A stretch of 64,000 bases of DNA from Trileptium ribeirensis. Taxonomy: Eukaryota; Nematoda; Enoplea; Enoplida; Thoracostomopsidae. The stretch is taken from the NCBI GenBank assembly GCA_030248225.1, contig JASANE010021230.1, forward strand, positions 1 to 64,000, in the 5' to 3' direction. Numbering within the stretch: the stretch's first letter is position 1; each line of letters starts with the position of its first letter. The translations under genes were made by a program, and so were the position numbers. Positions 10,730-22,550 of this stretch are shown in pieces. Below the pieces are notes generated by a model. It was not told the DNA's origin and did no database searches. It saw nothing but the letters and a program-made list of their open reading frames with translations.

Positions 10730-13021
10730 GATTAGGGTGACAGTCTCCGCCGACTTATTATTATGCTTAGTTTAAGCTCCATATCAATACCTCAACTTCG
10801 GCTAACACATTGGCTCAGGTTTATTATATCGAGGACGATATAATCTGCATACATCTTACACCAGGACTTTTAATTCCCACTTAAATAGAATAGGCTTCTG
10901 AGGCAATAACTTGCGTACACGCACTGAAATCGAGCCAGAGACTGTGAGTTATTTGTTAACGGACTGTACGGTTCAAAAGACTTACGAAAGACAGTCTTTG
11001 GAACTGAGACATTACATGTGGAAGAAGGATGCAATTTGAGCTTATCCAGAATTGCCGGTGTTTGCGAAAAATATTGTAGAATAGATTTAACCTGCCCTTG
11101 GAGTGCTGCTAAAAAAGGCCTTTCTGGCATAACCAGGCAGTGATACCGCAACTCATCACATATATATCTATCTAACTGACACCCCTCAGCTTAAAAATAG
11201 TAATAATGTGTCCAACTCTATAAAATAAATTTTAGACTCCATGAGGTTTTTAGGTTTCCGCAGTTAAAGGTAATTTTGTGTAACGCTACCGCACAGACAT
11301 TTAAACACACGCGTTATTTCTACCGAATTTTGCAAGAAATAATCATTTTTTTTGCTTTTGTAAAATATCTTGAAATTTGTGGAATAACGTTGTAACTTTA
11401 AGAGATCCTAATGCCTCTGAACTCAGTCGAAACCATGGGTTGCATATATATAGTAAGGTGTGTTGATGCTACAAGTCTGCAGTAGTCTTCGTTGATGTAG
11501 CGAAAAAGACATGTATAATGGATATGTACGATACGATACGAAAATTATTATTATATATCTTTAACGTTTATTATTCCTAACTACAGCAGGCAGTAGGGCG
11601 TTGTATTATCTAATTAAGCTCATATAGCTAGTGCAAATAATACACGATGTAACTTTTAGTCGTCATAACTGAGCACCGAATTGTCGGATAGCAATTACCG
11701 AGTTTGTCTCATGATGTGTTATAGCAATCTCTTTGCAAATCCGAAACTATAAATTTATAGATCTTATTTTTACTGTTAAATCATGGTTTTTTAAGATTTA
11801 TGTTTTCTAATCATTATATTATTTACAAATAAGAACAGCTGTGGAAGGGATTAACCAATTTTACTGATGTGACTTTTGGTATAATGCTACTTAGGTTATG
11901 CGTGTACATGGTCATACATTTGACTGCACGACCTTCTGCTCGTGAACTAGAACTGTTATATCATCAAAACGATTGAAATCTCTTAACAGATCGATTGAGG
12001 ATTTTTGGTATCTCTTGTACGAAATTCTCAGGTACGGCGAAATCTCCAATTTGTGATATCAAAAGATACCTGAGGACCGTGTGTGATATCATTTTTAAAA
12101 TCTTTTCCAGTGGACTCGGCATTGTAGTTATGTGACAAATATAGTTCAAAATTACAGCGAATTTCATTAGGTTTCCCCAGAGCTGATATTAAATTTGTGT
12201 TCACGCTACCTTAAAATTATCTGATTCTTCTAGTGCCTATCCCTAAAATCCATCAATAAATGTATAATAAATCGTGGAAACTATGCCATCATAACTGCAA
12301 CAATTGGGCTGCAAAACTATAAAGTTCGAACTTTAGCCAAAGATTTGAAGTCTAAATCTTTTTTTAATTTTTTGACATATTAAAACTGTCTCAAGGCCCT
12401 AAATAGAAACCGAAATATGGTGTAGAGCACTTACCTGTCATTTGTTATTCCTCAACGAAAATAATTACTAAGTTATGCACCAGAAACTAAGATAAAATCA
12501 TCATTAATTATTCCTTCTGCTTCTGTAAATCACGCGTAATTAAAATAAACTCAATTTATTGAAAGTTTGTTACTGCTAATTTTTCGAGCGCATAACCGAA
12601 AACATCCGTATAATTTATACATTTTTGTGTTGAGTCATTAGACGGTATGTTAAGTCATTTGACGGTATGTTGAGGAAAATGTGTGCTATTTCCAGCTATT
12701 AAAGTAGTTACGATGGAAATAATCTCCATCACTGCGAAACGTCATCTATCAAAAAGTAACCACAGTGCAAATGGCCATAGTGCACCAAATCCCGCAAAAG
12801 AACTAGATTTTAAGATTTTTTGTAAAAATATATACTTAAACAGACTCAATTTGATATAGAACCCTTTGAAAGAAGTACACAGGCATAAATATAACCAGTG
12901 GTTGTGCTTATGAGAATTCCAGGTTTTCTTTATGTACATCTTACTCGTGCGACGGTAGTTGGGATTTCGTCAATTCCCGACGCTTTTTATATATATTTAA
13001 TATTGTATATACTGGCTTCAG
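10730..13021 (+). other. Intron, no recognised feature
   Basis: Intronic AT-rich DNA before the last exon at 13022. The only repeat noted is a 20-bp direct duplication with GACGGTATGTT near 12640-12680. Confidence 0.45.
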
Positions 13022-13114
13022 CTTGAATTTGCTGGCTCAAATATGCAGGAATATCAGTACATGGCTGTGGACGATTTTACGCTTCTTCATGATGACGGAG
13101 CACCAGCGTGTTAA
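13022..13114 (+). CDS. MAM-like gene, last exon (alternative a)
   Basis: A 93-nt terminal exon with acceptor TGGCTTCAG and a TAA stop at 13112-13114. It encodes 30 residues: LEFAGSNMQEYQYMAV, DDFTLL and a Cys-terminated end (GAPAC). The A-V-D-D-F strand followed by a closing Cys is the classic end of MAM-type domains (IA[IV]DD...C). It starts in phase 0 and fits the phase-0 end at 8115. An exon of the same length and design sits at 18036-18128, which suggests a tandemly duplicated alternative last exon. Confidence 0.65.
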   Translation, partial: LEFAGSNMQEYQYMAVDDFTLLHDDGAPAC

Positions 13115-13121
13115 CAGTAAC

Positions 13122-13157
13122 ATTATTTATTAAATGATTATTATTTATTAAATGATT
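13122..13157. repeat. 18-bp direct repeat
   Basis: Two tandem copies of ATTATTTATTAAATGATT directly after the last exon. Confidence 0.9.
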
Positions 13158-14834
13158 ATTGTGCGCTGGGTTTTAAGTCTTTTCCAGCACCAACCGACAG
13201 ACACATCGTTGCGTATCCTGTCCAAACTAGTCTGATTTTAGCAAAGATTATTTGTATAGTGATCTCGTGGCCATTCTTGTTTATTTCAGTCGAAATTATA
13301 ATTAATTAAAAATTTAGGTTTGTTCGGAACATTTAGGCAATGAGTATCCTAAACAAAACAAAAATTTGGCTGGCTGTGGATATCACTGCATTCAGGCGGC
13401 TTTGGTCCTCAAATAAAACTTCGCTAAATGATGTTGTCACTAGACTAGAAACTTACGTTGTCTCTACATTGTGACATGACTTGGTTGCTGTGGTATCGAA
13501 TAAATACTTCAAATCATCTACCTTTATTTAGAAACAACTTTTTTCAGCATCATTAAATTATGCATAAAATATTGCACTAAATATTTATCCCTATCATATT
13601 TAATAATTTCTCCATCTATTTTATTTAATAATTTCGCGATAATTATATGTTTAGTTTTGTAAAACAAATATTAGACAATTTAGCTAGGTTTCAATCGAAG
13701 CTATAAACTTAATTCTCAGAATTTCGTTAAACGTAATCCGAGAAATTTCCAACATTAGATTCTCCTAAAAGTAAATTTCACTAAGAAAGACAGGTTTAAT
13801 TCTGAAAAACAAGATGTAGTTTTTTGTGAAAAACTATATAAAAAATAACTACATGCTTCGCTTGAACCGTTTGGCGTCCCCTCACAGTTAATTAGCGGCC
13901 AGCTAGTAAAATAATGTGTAAAATACAAAAATGTATCGCAACCGTTAGCTAATCAACTCGATTAATGCATAATCATTCTTAGTTGGACGGATACTAGCGA
14001 TAAAAGCAAAATTTATAAAGTTTTATGCCAAAGTTTTACAAATTTTCCTACAGCAAAGTTTTAAACCCGATTTCGAAGCCAAATCTAAATCGGGTTGACG
14101 CAGAAGCGCTAGATACAGAGCGACATCTTGAGCCAAATAGAACCCAATGTCCCACAGCCATAAAACACCAAAATCTACACAAATTTATGTACAAAATTAT
14201 GCTTTTGTCTTTCTATTACTGGTTTCCATGATATTGGGAAAATATTGACGGTATACTGTATAGCCTTAAGAAATATGGGCTATCAACACTAAAACGAAAT
14301 TCCGCCAGTCATACGCAAATTCAAATTTTATGAAAAAAAACAGCAGTACCAATTCAATTTTAACATAAAATTGGTAGCTTTTGCTCTATTATTAATTAAT
14401 AACATATTATTAGAAATGATACTGCGACAACAGATACAATATCCATATCGCCTGTACTGTAAAAATATTTATCACATCAATTGAGCGGTTGCCATGTTGT
14501 AGACAAGAACAACAAAATTCGCCTACACTTTGACCTAAAAGTGTTTTAGTCGCTGCTCTCGAAAAAGTAGACATACAAATAAATGTTTTACAAAATTTGC
14601 CGATGGTTAAACCCAAGCAATGAATGGTAAAAAAATTAGGAATATTCACAAATCTGTTGCTAAGCTATAACCATTGTGTAATAAAACTTTGAATTAGATC
14701 AAAAACTGGAAATCAGGATAATCTGTCTAACGGCACAATATTTTTCTATGTTAATATTTTCTTGTGATGTAGAAGTTTTTTGACAAACTTATTTACCTCA
14801 TGCAATAGTTATTATAAATTTTAAGCTGGTCTCG
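13158..14834. other. No recognised feature
   Basis: AT-rich. I looked specifically for further copies of the upstream MAM-like exons and saw none. Confidence 0.45.
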
Positions 14835-15085
14835 TTTTGTAGAGTAATGCAACCTCTATGTAATGCAGATGATACACTGATGTCGTCATTATTTACACTC
14901 CAGCGTTGGACCAAAAAGGAGGTTTGAATGGGTCCAAGTGAGCCAAAATACAGGAAAATGATAATACGTTCTGGATCGCTCGATCTATATGGTTGATGTT
15001 GGGATCATTTTGTAGAGCAATGCAGCCTCCATGTTGGAGCAGATAATGCATCGCTGTTGTCATTATTTAAGCCGTAGAGTAGGGT
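14835..15085 (+). repeat. Tandem pair, ~173-bp period
   Basis: Two diverged copies anchored by TTTTGTAGAGTAATGCA at 14835 and TTTTGTAGAGCAATGCA at 15008, each followed by a GTCGTCATTATTTA-like segment. Unrelated to the other satellites by eye. Confidence 0.65.
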
Positions 15086-16523
15086 TAAAATGGGTTTTTG
15101 ATTGATCAGCTATTAAAACAGCGCAAGCAGTGTACGTCTCTCTAAATTACAATTTAACACACAGAATTCCTCACTTTTGGGATGATACAAGCTACTAGTT
15201 CTAATTCCAACGCAAAACATCAATATTGGAGTAAATTATATACCCTGATTGAGAAAAATTTATTATAGTAAATTTGATTTTTAAGTAAATAGAAATATTC
15301 AATTCGTTTAAAATTTTCAATAGATTTAACCTTTATGGTATTGCTAAGTTTCTAAGAAATAGTAGGTTTTTGGTATTTTTGCAAAATAAATATCACTTCA
15401 AACTATGTGCAGAGACAAATTTGTATTAGCATGCACATTTCAGTAACTTAGCGTATCTTTACTAATATTTTCTACTAACAGCATTCATTACCCTTACATC
15501 TCCGTTACCTTATCTAATCTATCGTCATGTTACTAGTAAACGAATTGGAGTTTCATTCAATTTAGAGAATTTTTTAATTTTTTGTGATTTGCGGAAGTAG
15601 AAATCCTTTATAAGTGAGAGAACTTTACAGTACAGCACAAGTTATGGTCAAACTGAAGGAACAAAAGGATAACGGAGCAATGTGTACTTACTACATTTGC
15701 AGCATCAAGAACATAATCGAATTTTCAGCAAGCGAATACTCAACTTAGGATATTTCGGATGTTGCTGCTTTCCCGAGTATTATACTGTGCGATTTCATAA
15801 GAGTTGTAAATGTCGATTATGACTTTTCACGGCAATATTTATGCTTAAGTACCCTTTGGTCGTGTACACCATGGTTGTTCTTTTGTTAAAATTATGGACT
15901 AAATCATAAAATGCTCAGCTTCCATTGTGCCATCGGTAATCATGGTTTTGAGAACACGACAATGTACCCGTGAGCTAAACGCAATTTTCGTGCGCACAAA
16001 TTTAGCCACTTGGCGCTTTTTTCGCTGTCGTCAAATGTCAAGCTAAATCATACGTACGGGTAAACAGTCTATGAATATATACAAATATGCACACAGGAAA
16101 CTTGATTATGATGCCATGTTAGTGCACACTGACAGAGCATGGTGATTATACGAGTTGGCTTATTTTATCGCTGCGTTATAAATTGCTTTGACATACAAAT
16201 CGCAATTATAAGCTACATCGTAATACCCTCTCGGATTTCGGTTTTGACATCATGAACTGACTTGAAAAAATAACTCAGGTGTGCACGTGAAACATTCACT
16301 CAAACATTATGTTAAATTTAATATTGTGGATGCAAAATCGTGGGACTGTGAGAAAATATAGCAGACCAGTCGCTATGTTATAAGCTAGCGCAAGAAGTCA
16401 CTTGACATTGCTGTAAATGTCACGCCTTTAATCCTTATTTTCTGTTCACAATCGTGTATCGTGCTATACGATCGGCACGTACTCGGTGTTACATAAAGGG
16501 CGAAATTATTGTCGTTCTGGACA
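15086..16523. other. No recognised feature
   Basis: AT-rich sequence between the tandem pair and the decayed MITE at 16524. Confidence 0.45.
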
Positions 16524-17104
16524 ACGCAATATTTACATTAAGGTGTGTGCACGTAGGGCCAAATTCTGTCACAGATCCTATTCCGGCTCGTGACAAAAGG
16601 CACAGCCCTTCATACATAAAATCAATACAGGGAAAATATTTAGCTCAAGGGCCAACAAAGGCAAGATTACTAGGTCTTAAAGTATGTCGCATAAATGCAG
16701 GCAAAATATATACGTAAATATCGCTATTTTGTAATTTTTTGTTTTGACGCCTTTTACAAGCCAACCCAGTAACTATGTAAAATATGTTCTTTCATACATA
16801 AAATTTTACTATTGTAACTGGAAGGATGTTTTACGAATATATGACCATATGTGTTATCAATTTTCTTTTTGTTTTCGTGAGTTTTTATTGCCGTCATATA
16901 TTTCTGGCTTTTAGAGCTGATTCCAGCCCTTGTGACTATTTCTCAGCCTAGCTTTACTATTAAATAATATATTTGTAGCGTCTGGCCCGGCCTAGGAAAT
17001 GTCACACAGGCTAATCGCGGCTAGCCAAGCTTAACTTTAGAGCTACGGCAGACTGTCACAAAATCTGGCTCTGCCGCACACATCGTAAGGTTAATGATGC
17101 ATAA
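16524..17104. mobile_element. Decayed MITE of the TGCATCATTTAC family
   Basis: The left end reads ATATTTACATTAAG followed by GTGTGTGCACG and GGGCCAAATTCTGTCAC. The right end reads GGTTAATGATGCA followed by TAA. These match the inverted ends of the better preserved copy at 18658-19232, with similar total length. The + frame at 16454-16717 overlaps it and is therefore probably not a gene. Confidence 0.5.
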
Positions 17105-17587
17105 TGCAGTCATTTTACTGTTTTAATTTTTTTAAATCACCAGAATTTTAAGTTGTTTTCACATACGGTTTTTTGTCCACCTTTGTATTCCGAGTATCGT
17201 TAAAAATTCGAACAACAGCGCTTAAATAACTATATGGCTTGTGAACGGATTTGGCATTAATGGAATCCAGAACTGGTTACAGGTATTAGTTTATTAACCT
17301 TTGCAAAAAATACAAATAAACGTTGGGAATTAAGGAATTACAAACCATATATAAAACTAGTTATTAAATATTGCCATCTATACTAAAGCACCATGCAATT
17401 TCACCGTCCAGTACTATCAGTTCATCCATTTATTTCTATCTACGAGTCACTCAATTTGGACTGAAATTTTCACTAGAGCCTAAGGTCTGGGAAAACAAAA
17501 AGGGATGATATTTGAAATTCATCAAAAAATTATAGGCCACATTGATATTTTTTCATTGGTATGAGATACGTAAATTTGGATACATAT
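17105..17587. other. No recognised feature
   Basis: AT-rich sequence between two MITE-like elements. Confidence 0.4.
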
Positions 17588-17856
17588 GTCAAACTTTTTA
17601 CTCAAATTTTGAGCTCAAAATTTCAGCTAATAATTTGATCAAAATTTGTCAAAATTTGACTGTTAATTTCCAATCAAAAACATTGAAAATAACAATGCCT
17701 TGAAATTTGATCTCAAAAATTTTGAAGTTCCATGATTGCCTAAACCAATATTCTGGAAAGGTTTGAACAGTGTTCACGCGTTCCAATACAACAAATGCAA
17801 AAAATGGTTTCAAAACTTGATCAATATTTGATGAAAATTTGATCAAAAAGTTTGAC
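17588..17856. mobile_element. Fold-back MITE with TTTGATCAAA motifs
   Basis: Starts GTCAAACTTTTTACTCAAA and ends TTTGATCAAAAAGTTTGAC, giving inverted ends of about 23 bp. The interior is packed with TTTGATCAAA- and AAATTTGAT-type palindromic words. Target duplication is unclear. A small non-autonomous DNA element is likely. Confidence 0.55.
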
Positions 17857-18035
17857 TTGTGAGGGCACCTTAAAGCTATGCTTGCGCCCAGATGCTAGCC
17901 TTTTTCATAACGCACTATGTGTCGTTACCAATCCATCGGTTTTTGAACGTATAATTTTTCTCGTCTTATTAAGGCTCCTCTAGACTAACAACACAATACA
18001 ATGGGAAAATATATTATTCTTTCGGGTGTTTTTAG
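17857..18035 (+). other. Pre-exon sequence
   Basis: Ends in a good polypyrimidine/acceptor (GTGTTTTTAG) for the exon at 18036. Nothing else was recognised. Confidence 0.4.
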
Positions 18036-18128
18036 CTTGAATTCGCTGGATCAAACCTGAGAGAACATCAGTATATTGGAGTCGATGATTTTACGCTGAA
18101 CGATCAAAACGGTAGACCGGCTTGCTGA
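18036..18128 (+). CDS. MAM-like gene, last exon (alternative b)
   Basis: A 93-nt exon, exactly the length of 13022-13114, with acceptor TTTTTAG and stop TGA at 18126-18128. It encodes 30 residues beginning LEFAGSN, with QYIGVDDFTL in the middle and RPAC at the end. The two last exons share LEFAGSN, QY, the VDDFTL strand and the final PAC. No copy of the preceding exons was found between 13.1 and 18.0 kb. So an alternative last exon of the same gene is more economical than a complete second gene, although a second gene whose other exons I missed is possible. Confidence 0.6.
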   Translation, partial: LEFAGSNLREHQYIGVDDFTLNDQNGRPAC

Positions 18129-18657
18129 AGCACTAAGCCATACTTCGCTAAATATGTACTATAATTAACAATTAATTGATAACGTCGCAGCTATATTAAC
18201 TATTATATGTTATCGCTAAAGTTTGGCTGGATATAATAAAATTTGTGGTGGTGAATTTACTGTAGTTTAATGTATGTATAGAGGATCTATCTCTGTTTAC
18301 ATTCACTTAAATTTAGAGTGACACTACTATTTTTTATTTTTATTTAAAATTGCTGCTAAAAGTTATATAAAGTATTGTGAATTTTGAAAGTAAACAACTT
18401 CTCAAATATCTTCTACATACGGCACGCGTCCTAAAATTACACAAATTCCGCTAACACATTAAGCCGAAGAGACAACTGGAAGAATACTATCTTGAGCAAG
18501 CTGGCATTCGCACCATGCAGCACAACAAAAAATCTTGCGGACAAAGACGAACAGATACAAAATTCGTAAAGTACATAAGAAATTTGCACATTTTTTGAGT
18601 TCCTTGAATATTCTAGTCAAAATCGATATTCTCCTCCACTCCCCACATGTGGAATTA
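18129..18657. other. No recognised feature
   Basis: Intergenic AT-rich sequence. Overlapping frames on both strands (18459-18665 -, 18535-18843 +) have no homology I can see, and the latter runs into the adjacent MITE. Confidence 0.4.
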
Positions 18658-19232
18658 TGCATCATTTACAATAAGATGCGTGCGCTTGGTCCTAATTATG
18701 TCACGCATCCAAATGGGCTAGGTACTATGTCACGCATACAGTCCAGCTCGACTATTAAAATTTTGAATAGCCTAGCTAGGCTATGCGTTTGTCATAGAGT
18801 GTCGAGTCGGACTGTGCTTTTGCTACGAAGCGTTCAGAGCTGAGTCCTATAACTTAAGCCAGAGACTATTTAGTCCCCGAACATTACGTTTAACTATACG
18901 TGTCTAAATAATGCAGCCAAAAACGGCATACAGCTTAAAACGTTAATTGTATATATTAAAACAAATATATATCTTATAATTAGTATGAAAATACTACAGA
19001 AAAAATGCTGTTACAGTAAGCACATTACTAAATAAAATTTCTCAATTGACAGTTCAGCCGGACGCTCCGTTTGTCACGCAGAGCCTAGCTAAACTATCTT
19101 TTTACTACATTAAGACTAGCTAAGCTATAAAAATTTGCTAAGTCCAGCTAAGCTATAGTTCACCCGAACTAGTTGAGTTGGACGCGTGACTTAATTTGGC
19201 CCTGGCGCACGCATCTTATAGTAAATGATGCA
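18658..19232. mobile_element. MITE, TTA target, TGCATCATTTAC ends
   Basis: A 575-bp element. The left end TGCATCATTTACAATAAG and the inverted right end TGCATCATTTACTATAAG match, and similarity continues inward over about 65 bp. It is flanked by a 3-bp TTA duplication (18655-18657 and 19233-19235). Subterminal DNA contains the palindrome TAGCCTAGCTAGGCTA. There is no transposase ORF. TWA target duplications point to a PIF/Harbinger-type mobiliser, though the termini are not the commonest for that group. Its interior preserves the empty site of the element nested in the related copy at 21628-22550. Confidence 0.75.
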
Positions 19233-19373
19233 TTATGCTTCCAACAAGCACAGCGGCAACTTCAATCGCGGCTACAGCAAAGCAATCCAGCAATAGGCAC
19301 GTTTGACCTGCAATCATTGCCACATACACAATCGCATCATAGCAGAGCTATAATTTTCATGGTCAAATCTTAC

Positions 19374-20568
19374 CTTCCTTGCGTACGTCAAATGTTCAAA
19401 CCATTTGCTCAGCTTCTGGATTGGTCGGGCCCAGAGTGATATTTTCGTCTGCATAGCGAAGACAGTAGTAACTTCAATGATAAATACAACAGAACAATAC
19501 ATCCATAAAATCATTTGTCTTCAATCATGGACACGTACCTAATGTTGTGGTCTAAAATTCGAACGTGTTGCTACACAAGCTTTGAATTCAAACGGATTGT
19601 ACAAATAGAGCGATCCATTTTCAATCCCGACTTTCATTTCCAGAAAATCAATGTAAAAGTTAAAGTCTGGAATATAGATACTGCTGCAGATACATAGTGC
19701 AACAGTCTGTGCTCGCCGATATTCATAGCACTCACGGGTTGTTACAAATTTAGGTACGTGAAAAAAATATGTTATTCGATAAATTTTTGCTTTCTCAAAC
19801 TCAATAAACGTTGCTGTTCCTGACAAAGCAAACATAAAATTACTTCGAAATTCTTAAAATTGCGAAGCCAACACAAACTTAATCCGATTGTTCTCTTCGT
19901 GAACTAATTTATTAAAGTCGACTTTAGATAGGGCAGAAGCTGTATGTTGCGTAATACGTTTGACGAAAGCGATCTGTGTTTCAGCAACAGGAATGAAGCT
20001 ATTCTGAAGATTTAAATCTGTTTTAAAACCTGGCGACAAGAGAGCTGCACAACTGTAACTTGTTTGGTCAATATTTTTTGCGATCACGACAGTAAAACAG
20101 CAAATAATGCTTAAGATAATATCTGTTAAAATTCATCGTAAATTTATCAGAAAACTCACTGAAATCTCCGATCGTAATTAGGTGAAACATACTTTCAACG
20201 TATCGTAGTATCTCCATAACGTAGTATCAAGGAATGTAGTCTTCCTTGCAGCATTATCGGCAAGCGCCCTAAAATTTATATCAGCTATCATTTCGTTAAG
20301 CTACAATCCATTATAAAAACATATAGCTCTTTCTGGCAATTTAATAAATTTTTTCAACAAGTACTTCATTTACAATGCTTTATTATTAGTTAGCGAATAA
20401 ATACCGTACCCACAAATAGTCGTCATCGAAACCATAACACTTACCCCAAATGATTTGTCGCTGATTGCTTTTTCGTTTCCTGTAGCATTTATGTAACCGC
20501 GTATCACGACAACGATCATATTAGTAGCCATCTTGAGCGGTACTTTGAGTAAACAACAATTATTAACT
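19374..20568 (-). other. Unrecognised cluster of exon-like frames
   Basis: Several minus-strand frames with splice-like borders follow each other. 20531-20445 starts ATG, contains IVVVIRGYINATGNEK and ends at a perfect GTAAGT. 20268-20193 reads ALADNAARKTTF and ends at GTATGT. About 20145-19854 contains SCAALLSPGFK and KVDFNKLVHEE. 19816-19539 contains FHVPKF and DFNFYIDFLEM. 19448-19374 contains KLSKWFEHL and ends at GTAAGA. Parts recall serpins (helix-then-strand order, a VDF block). But reading phases of neighbouring pieces do not all agree, no reactive loop was found, and the similarity is weak. It may be a gene of unknown family, a decayed paralog, or partly chance. Confidence 0.3.
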
Positions 20569-21249
20569 TTTATTCGGCCGATGATGTGTGGCTTTCGAGC
20601 AAATATTACCCCCTAAAACTGCTGTTTCGATTATTTTATCGCTGGGAGAGCCCAATATTTCATACGCAGTGATCAGGCTATCAATCGCTGTTAGGATTAA
20701 AGGCACTGTGGCATGTCAAGTTTACTAAAACAAGCAAACTTAGCAGACTTTCCTAATCGTACAATTTGCTGAACGGTAGGGTGCTGAAATACCAACCACC
20801 GCGATGTTGTTCAATTTAGCTCATATTTACGGTTTTAGCAGCAAATTCGCGCGATCGACGTTTATCTACTTTTGTACGGTCGTTACTGTGATCACACTAG
20901 CTGAAATACATGACAGACAGTATCATAGCTACGGCATATGTTTCTTCTTATCATATGTCGGGTAAATAGAGCTGTTGGCCATAAGTAACATATTGTAACA
21001 TAAGCTGTTGGCCATAAATATTATATTTTTGTAGCAATCACTGTACACTGGATGAAATTAGTTTAGTGCACTGACCATCAGTGAACTCTTTCGGAACGAT
21101 AAACCGTTGAAAGATTTAAGTTGTAATGTTTGTATTTGGCTCAGCCATACGATATAATGCAAGATTCACACAAATTTTCGTGTATCAACCATCCCCAGGT
21201 TGACGCATTTGGCACGCGGCATCTACAAATTAGTGCAACTGGCACGACA
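20569..21249. other. No recognised feature
   Basis: AT-rich sequence. A short direct repeat (GCTGTTGGCCATAA) occurs twice near 20971 and 21004. Confidence 0.4.
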
Positions 21250-21500
21250 CTATTTAGACAGTGATGCAGTTTGAATGACAGCATCTACATATGGCTCTTT
21301 ACATCGGTCGGGTGGATTGCTCAGACGTCTTTGTATAAGTAACCCCCCTAGGACCCGTAGAACCCCAGGACACTGCACTCCCAACCCCGAGGCCACGTAA
21401 CCCCTCCAAAGATTGGCACCACTCCTTCGAAGCACGCACACCCCTCCCCCGTAGCTCCGCACACACACGCCCCTAAGCCCAGCTCTCTCCATGCAAGTTA
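21250..21500. other. C-rich patch
   Basis: About 160 bp (21330-21490) is strikingly C-rich on the + strand, with many CCCC runs. The minus frame 21250-21492 reflects this composition and is not a credible gene. Confidence 0.5.
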
Positions 21501-21627
21501 CATCACTTTATAGATGGTGGTATGCCAGTTACAAAAATTTGTAGCCGAGTTTTGTTCTCTAATAACGTTTTGTACATGGTGTCAAAAGTGAATGGTTGGG
21601 GGTGCATCTTATGTTTACTCTTGCATT

Positions 21628-22550
21628 TGAATAGCCTAGCTAGGCTATGCATTTGTCGTCGACTGTCGAAGCGGCCTGAGCTTTTGTCACGAGGCGTCCA
21701 GCTGAGCCCTGTAACTTAAGCCAGAGACTATTTAGTCCGCGAACATTACGTTTTAATATACGTAGCTAAATAATGCCCCAAAGGTGGCGTACTGTTTAAA
21801 CCGTTAATTGTATATATTAAAAATAAATATATAAGTTAGAATTAGTAAGAAATGCTACAGAACAAAATGCTAATACACTAATGCGGGATTCCAGTTGTAA
21901 TGTCCCCAGTACTTGGAACTTATGTACCCCACACAGTGGCAGGCACACCCTAGACTACAGCGTGTCTTAGACACCCCTGTATTTTTAAATAAAGTTTCAA
22001 ATAAATTTCAAACAAAGCTAGCTAATAGTTTGGCTTATTTCAGACGGTGTCAATGAACCGTCGTTGCTTTTTTCTTTTTAGGTCAGGATTTCCGCCACCC
22101 CGTGGGGTCATTTTACATAGGGCCTACAGGATACCCTAGAAACACCGCATTGGCAAGCATAAAACACCGAAATACTACATTGCCAAAATGAGGTATCTAG
22201 GGGTGTGCCCGACACCCTCATATTTTGTTATATAGTGTGGATGTCACTGTCAACGTCTTTACGGTATAGTCTACACTACAGGGGGACAAGATTTCCAACT
22301 GTTGGGGACATTATAACGTGAATCCCGCATAAGCATCATACTAAATACAATTTCTTTATTTGACAGTTCAGCCGAACGCTCCGTTTGCCACGCAGAGCCT
22401 AGCTAAACTCCCTGTTTGTCGCATTAAGACTAGCTAAGCCATGAAAAAATGCCATAGTAATTCAGCTAAGCTATAGTTTAGTCGAACTAGTTGAGTTAGA
22501 TGCGTGATATAATTTGACCCTGGAGCACGGATCTTATCGTAAATGATGCA
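21628..22550. mobile_element. TGCATCATTTAC-family MITE, copy 2, with insertion
   Basis: Aligns with 18764-19232 from TGAATAGCCTAGCTAGG to the right end GTAAATGATGCA, but is interrupted by a 448-bp element at 21882-22329. Its left terminal repeat is degraded or missing. Removing the insertion plus one TAA restores colinearity with copy 1. Confidence 0.75.
21882..22329. mobile_element. Nested MITE, TAA target duplication
   Basis: A 448-bp element starting TGCGGGATTCCAGTTGTAA and ending TTATAACGTGAATCCCGCA. The inverted ends match over about 37 bp with few differences. It is flanked by TAA on both sides (21879-21881 and 22330-22332). The paralogous site in copy 1 (18658-19232) has a single TAA, directly supporting a 3-bp target duplication. 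Subterminal palindromes GTGTCTTAGACAC and GGGTGTGCCCGACACCC may be binding sites. There is no ORF. The 3-bp TAA target fits a PIF/Harbinger-like mobiliser. Confidence 0.85.

Noticed and set aside
16454..16717. 87-residue + ORF with a VVLDN stretch slightly like the MAM-like exon at 8014
   Set aside because: Overlaps the left end of a decayed MITE; no exon borders; the similarity is only a few residues.
21250..21492. 80-residue minus ORF rich in Gly, Val and Arg
   Set aside because: Reflects a C-rich patch on the + strand; no family and no splice sites.
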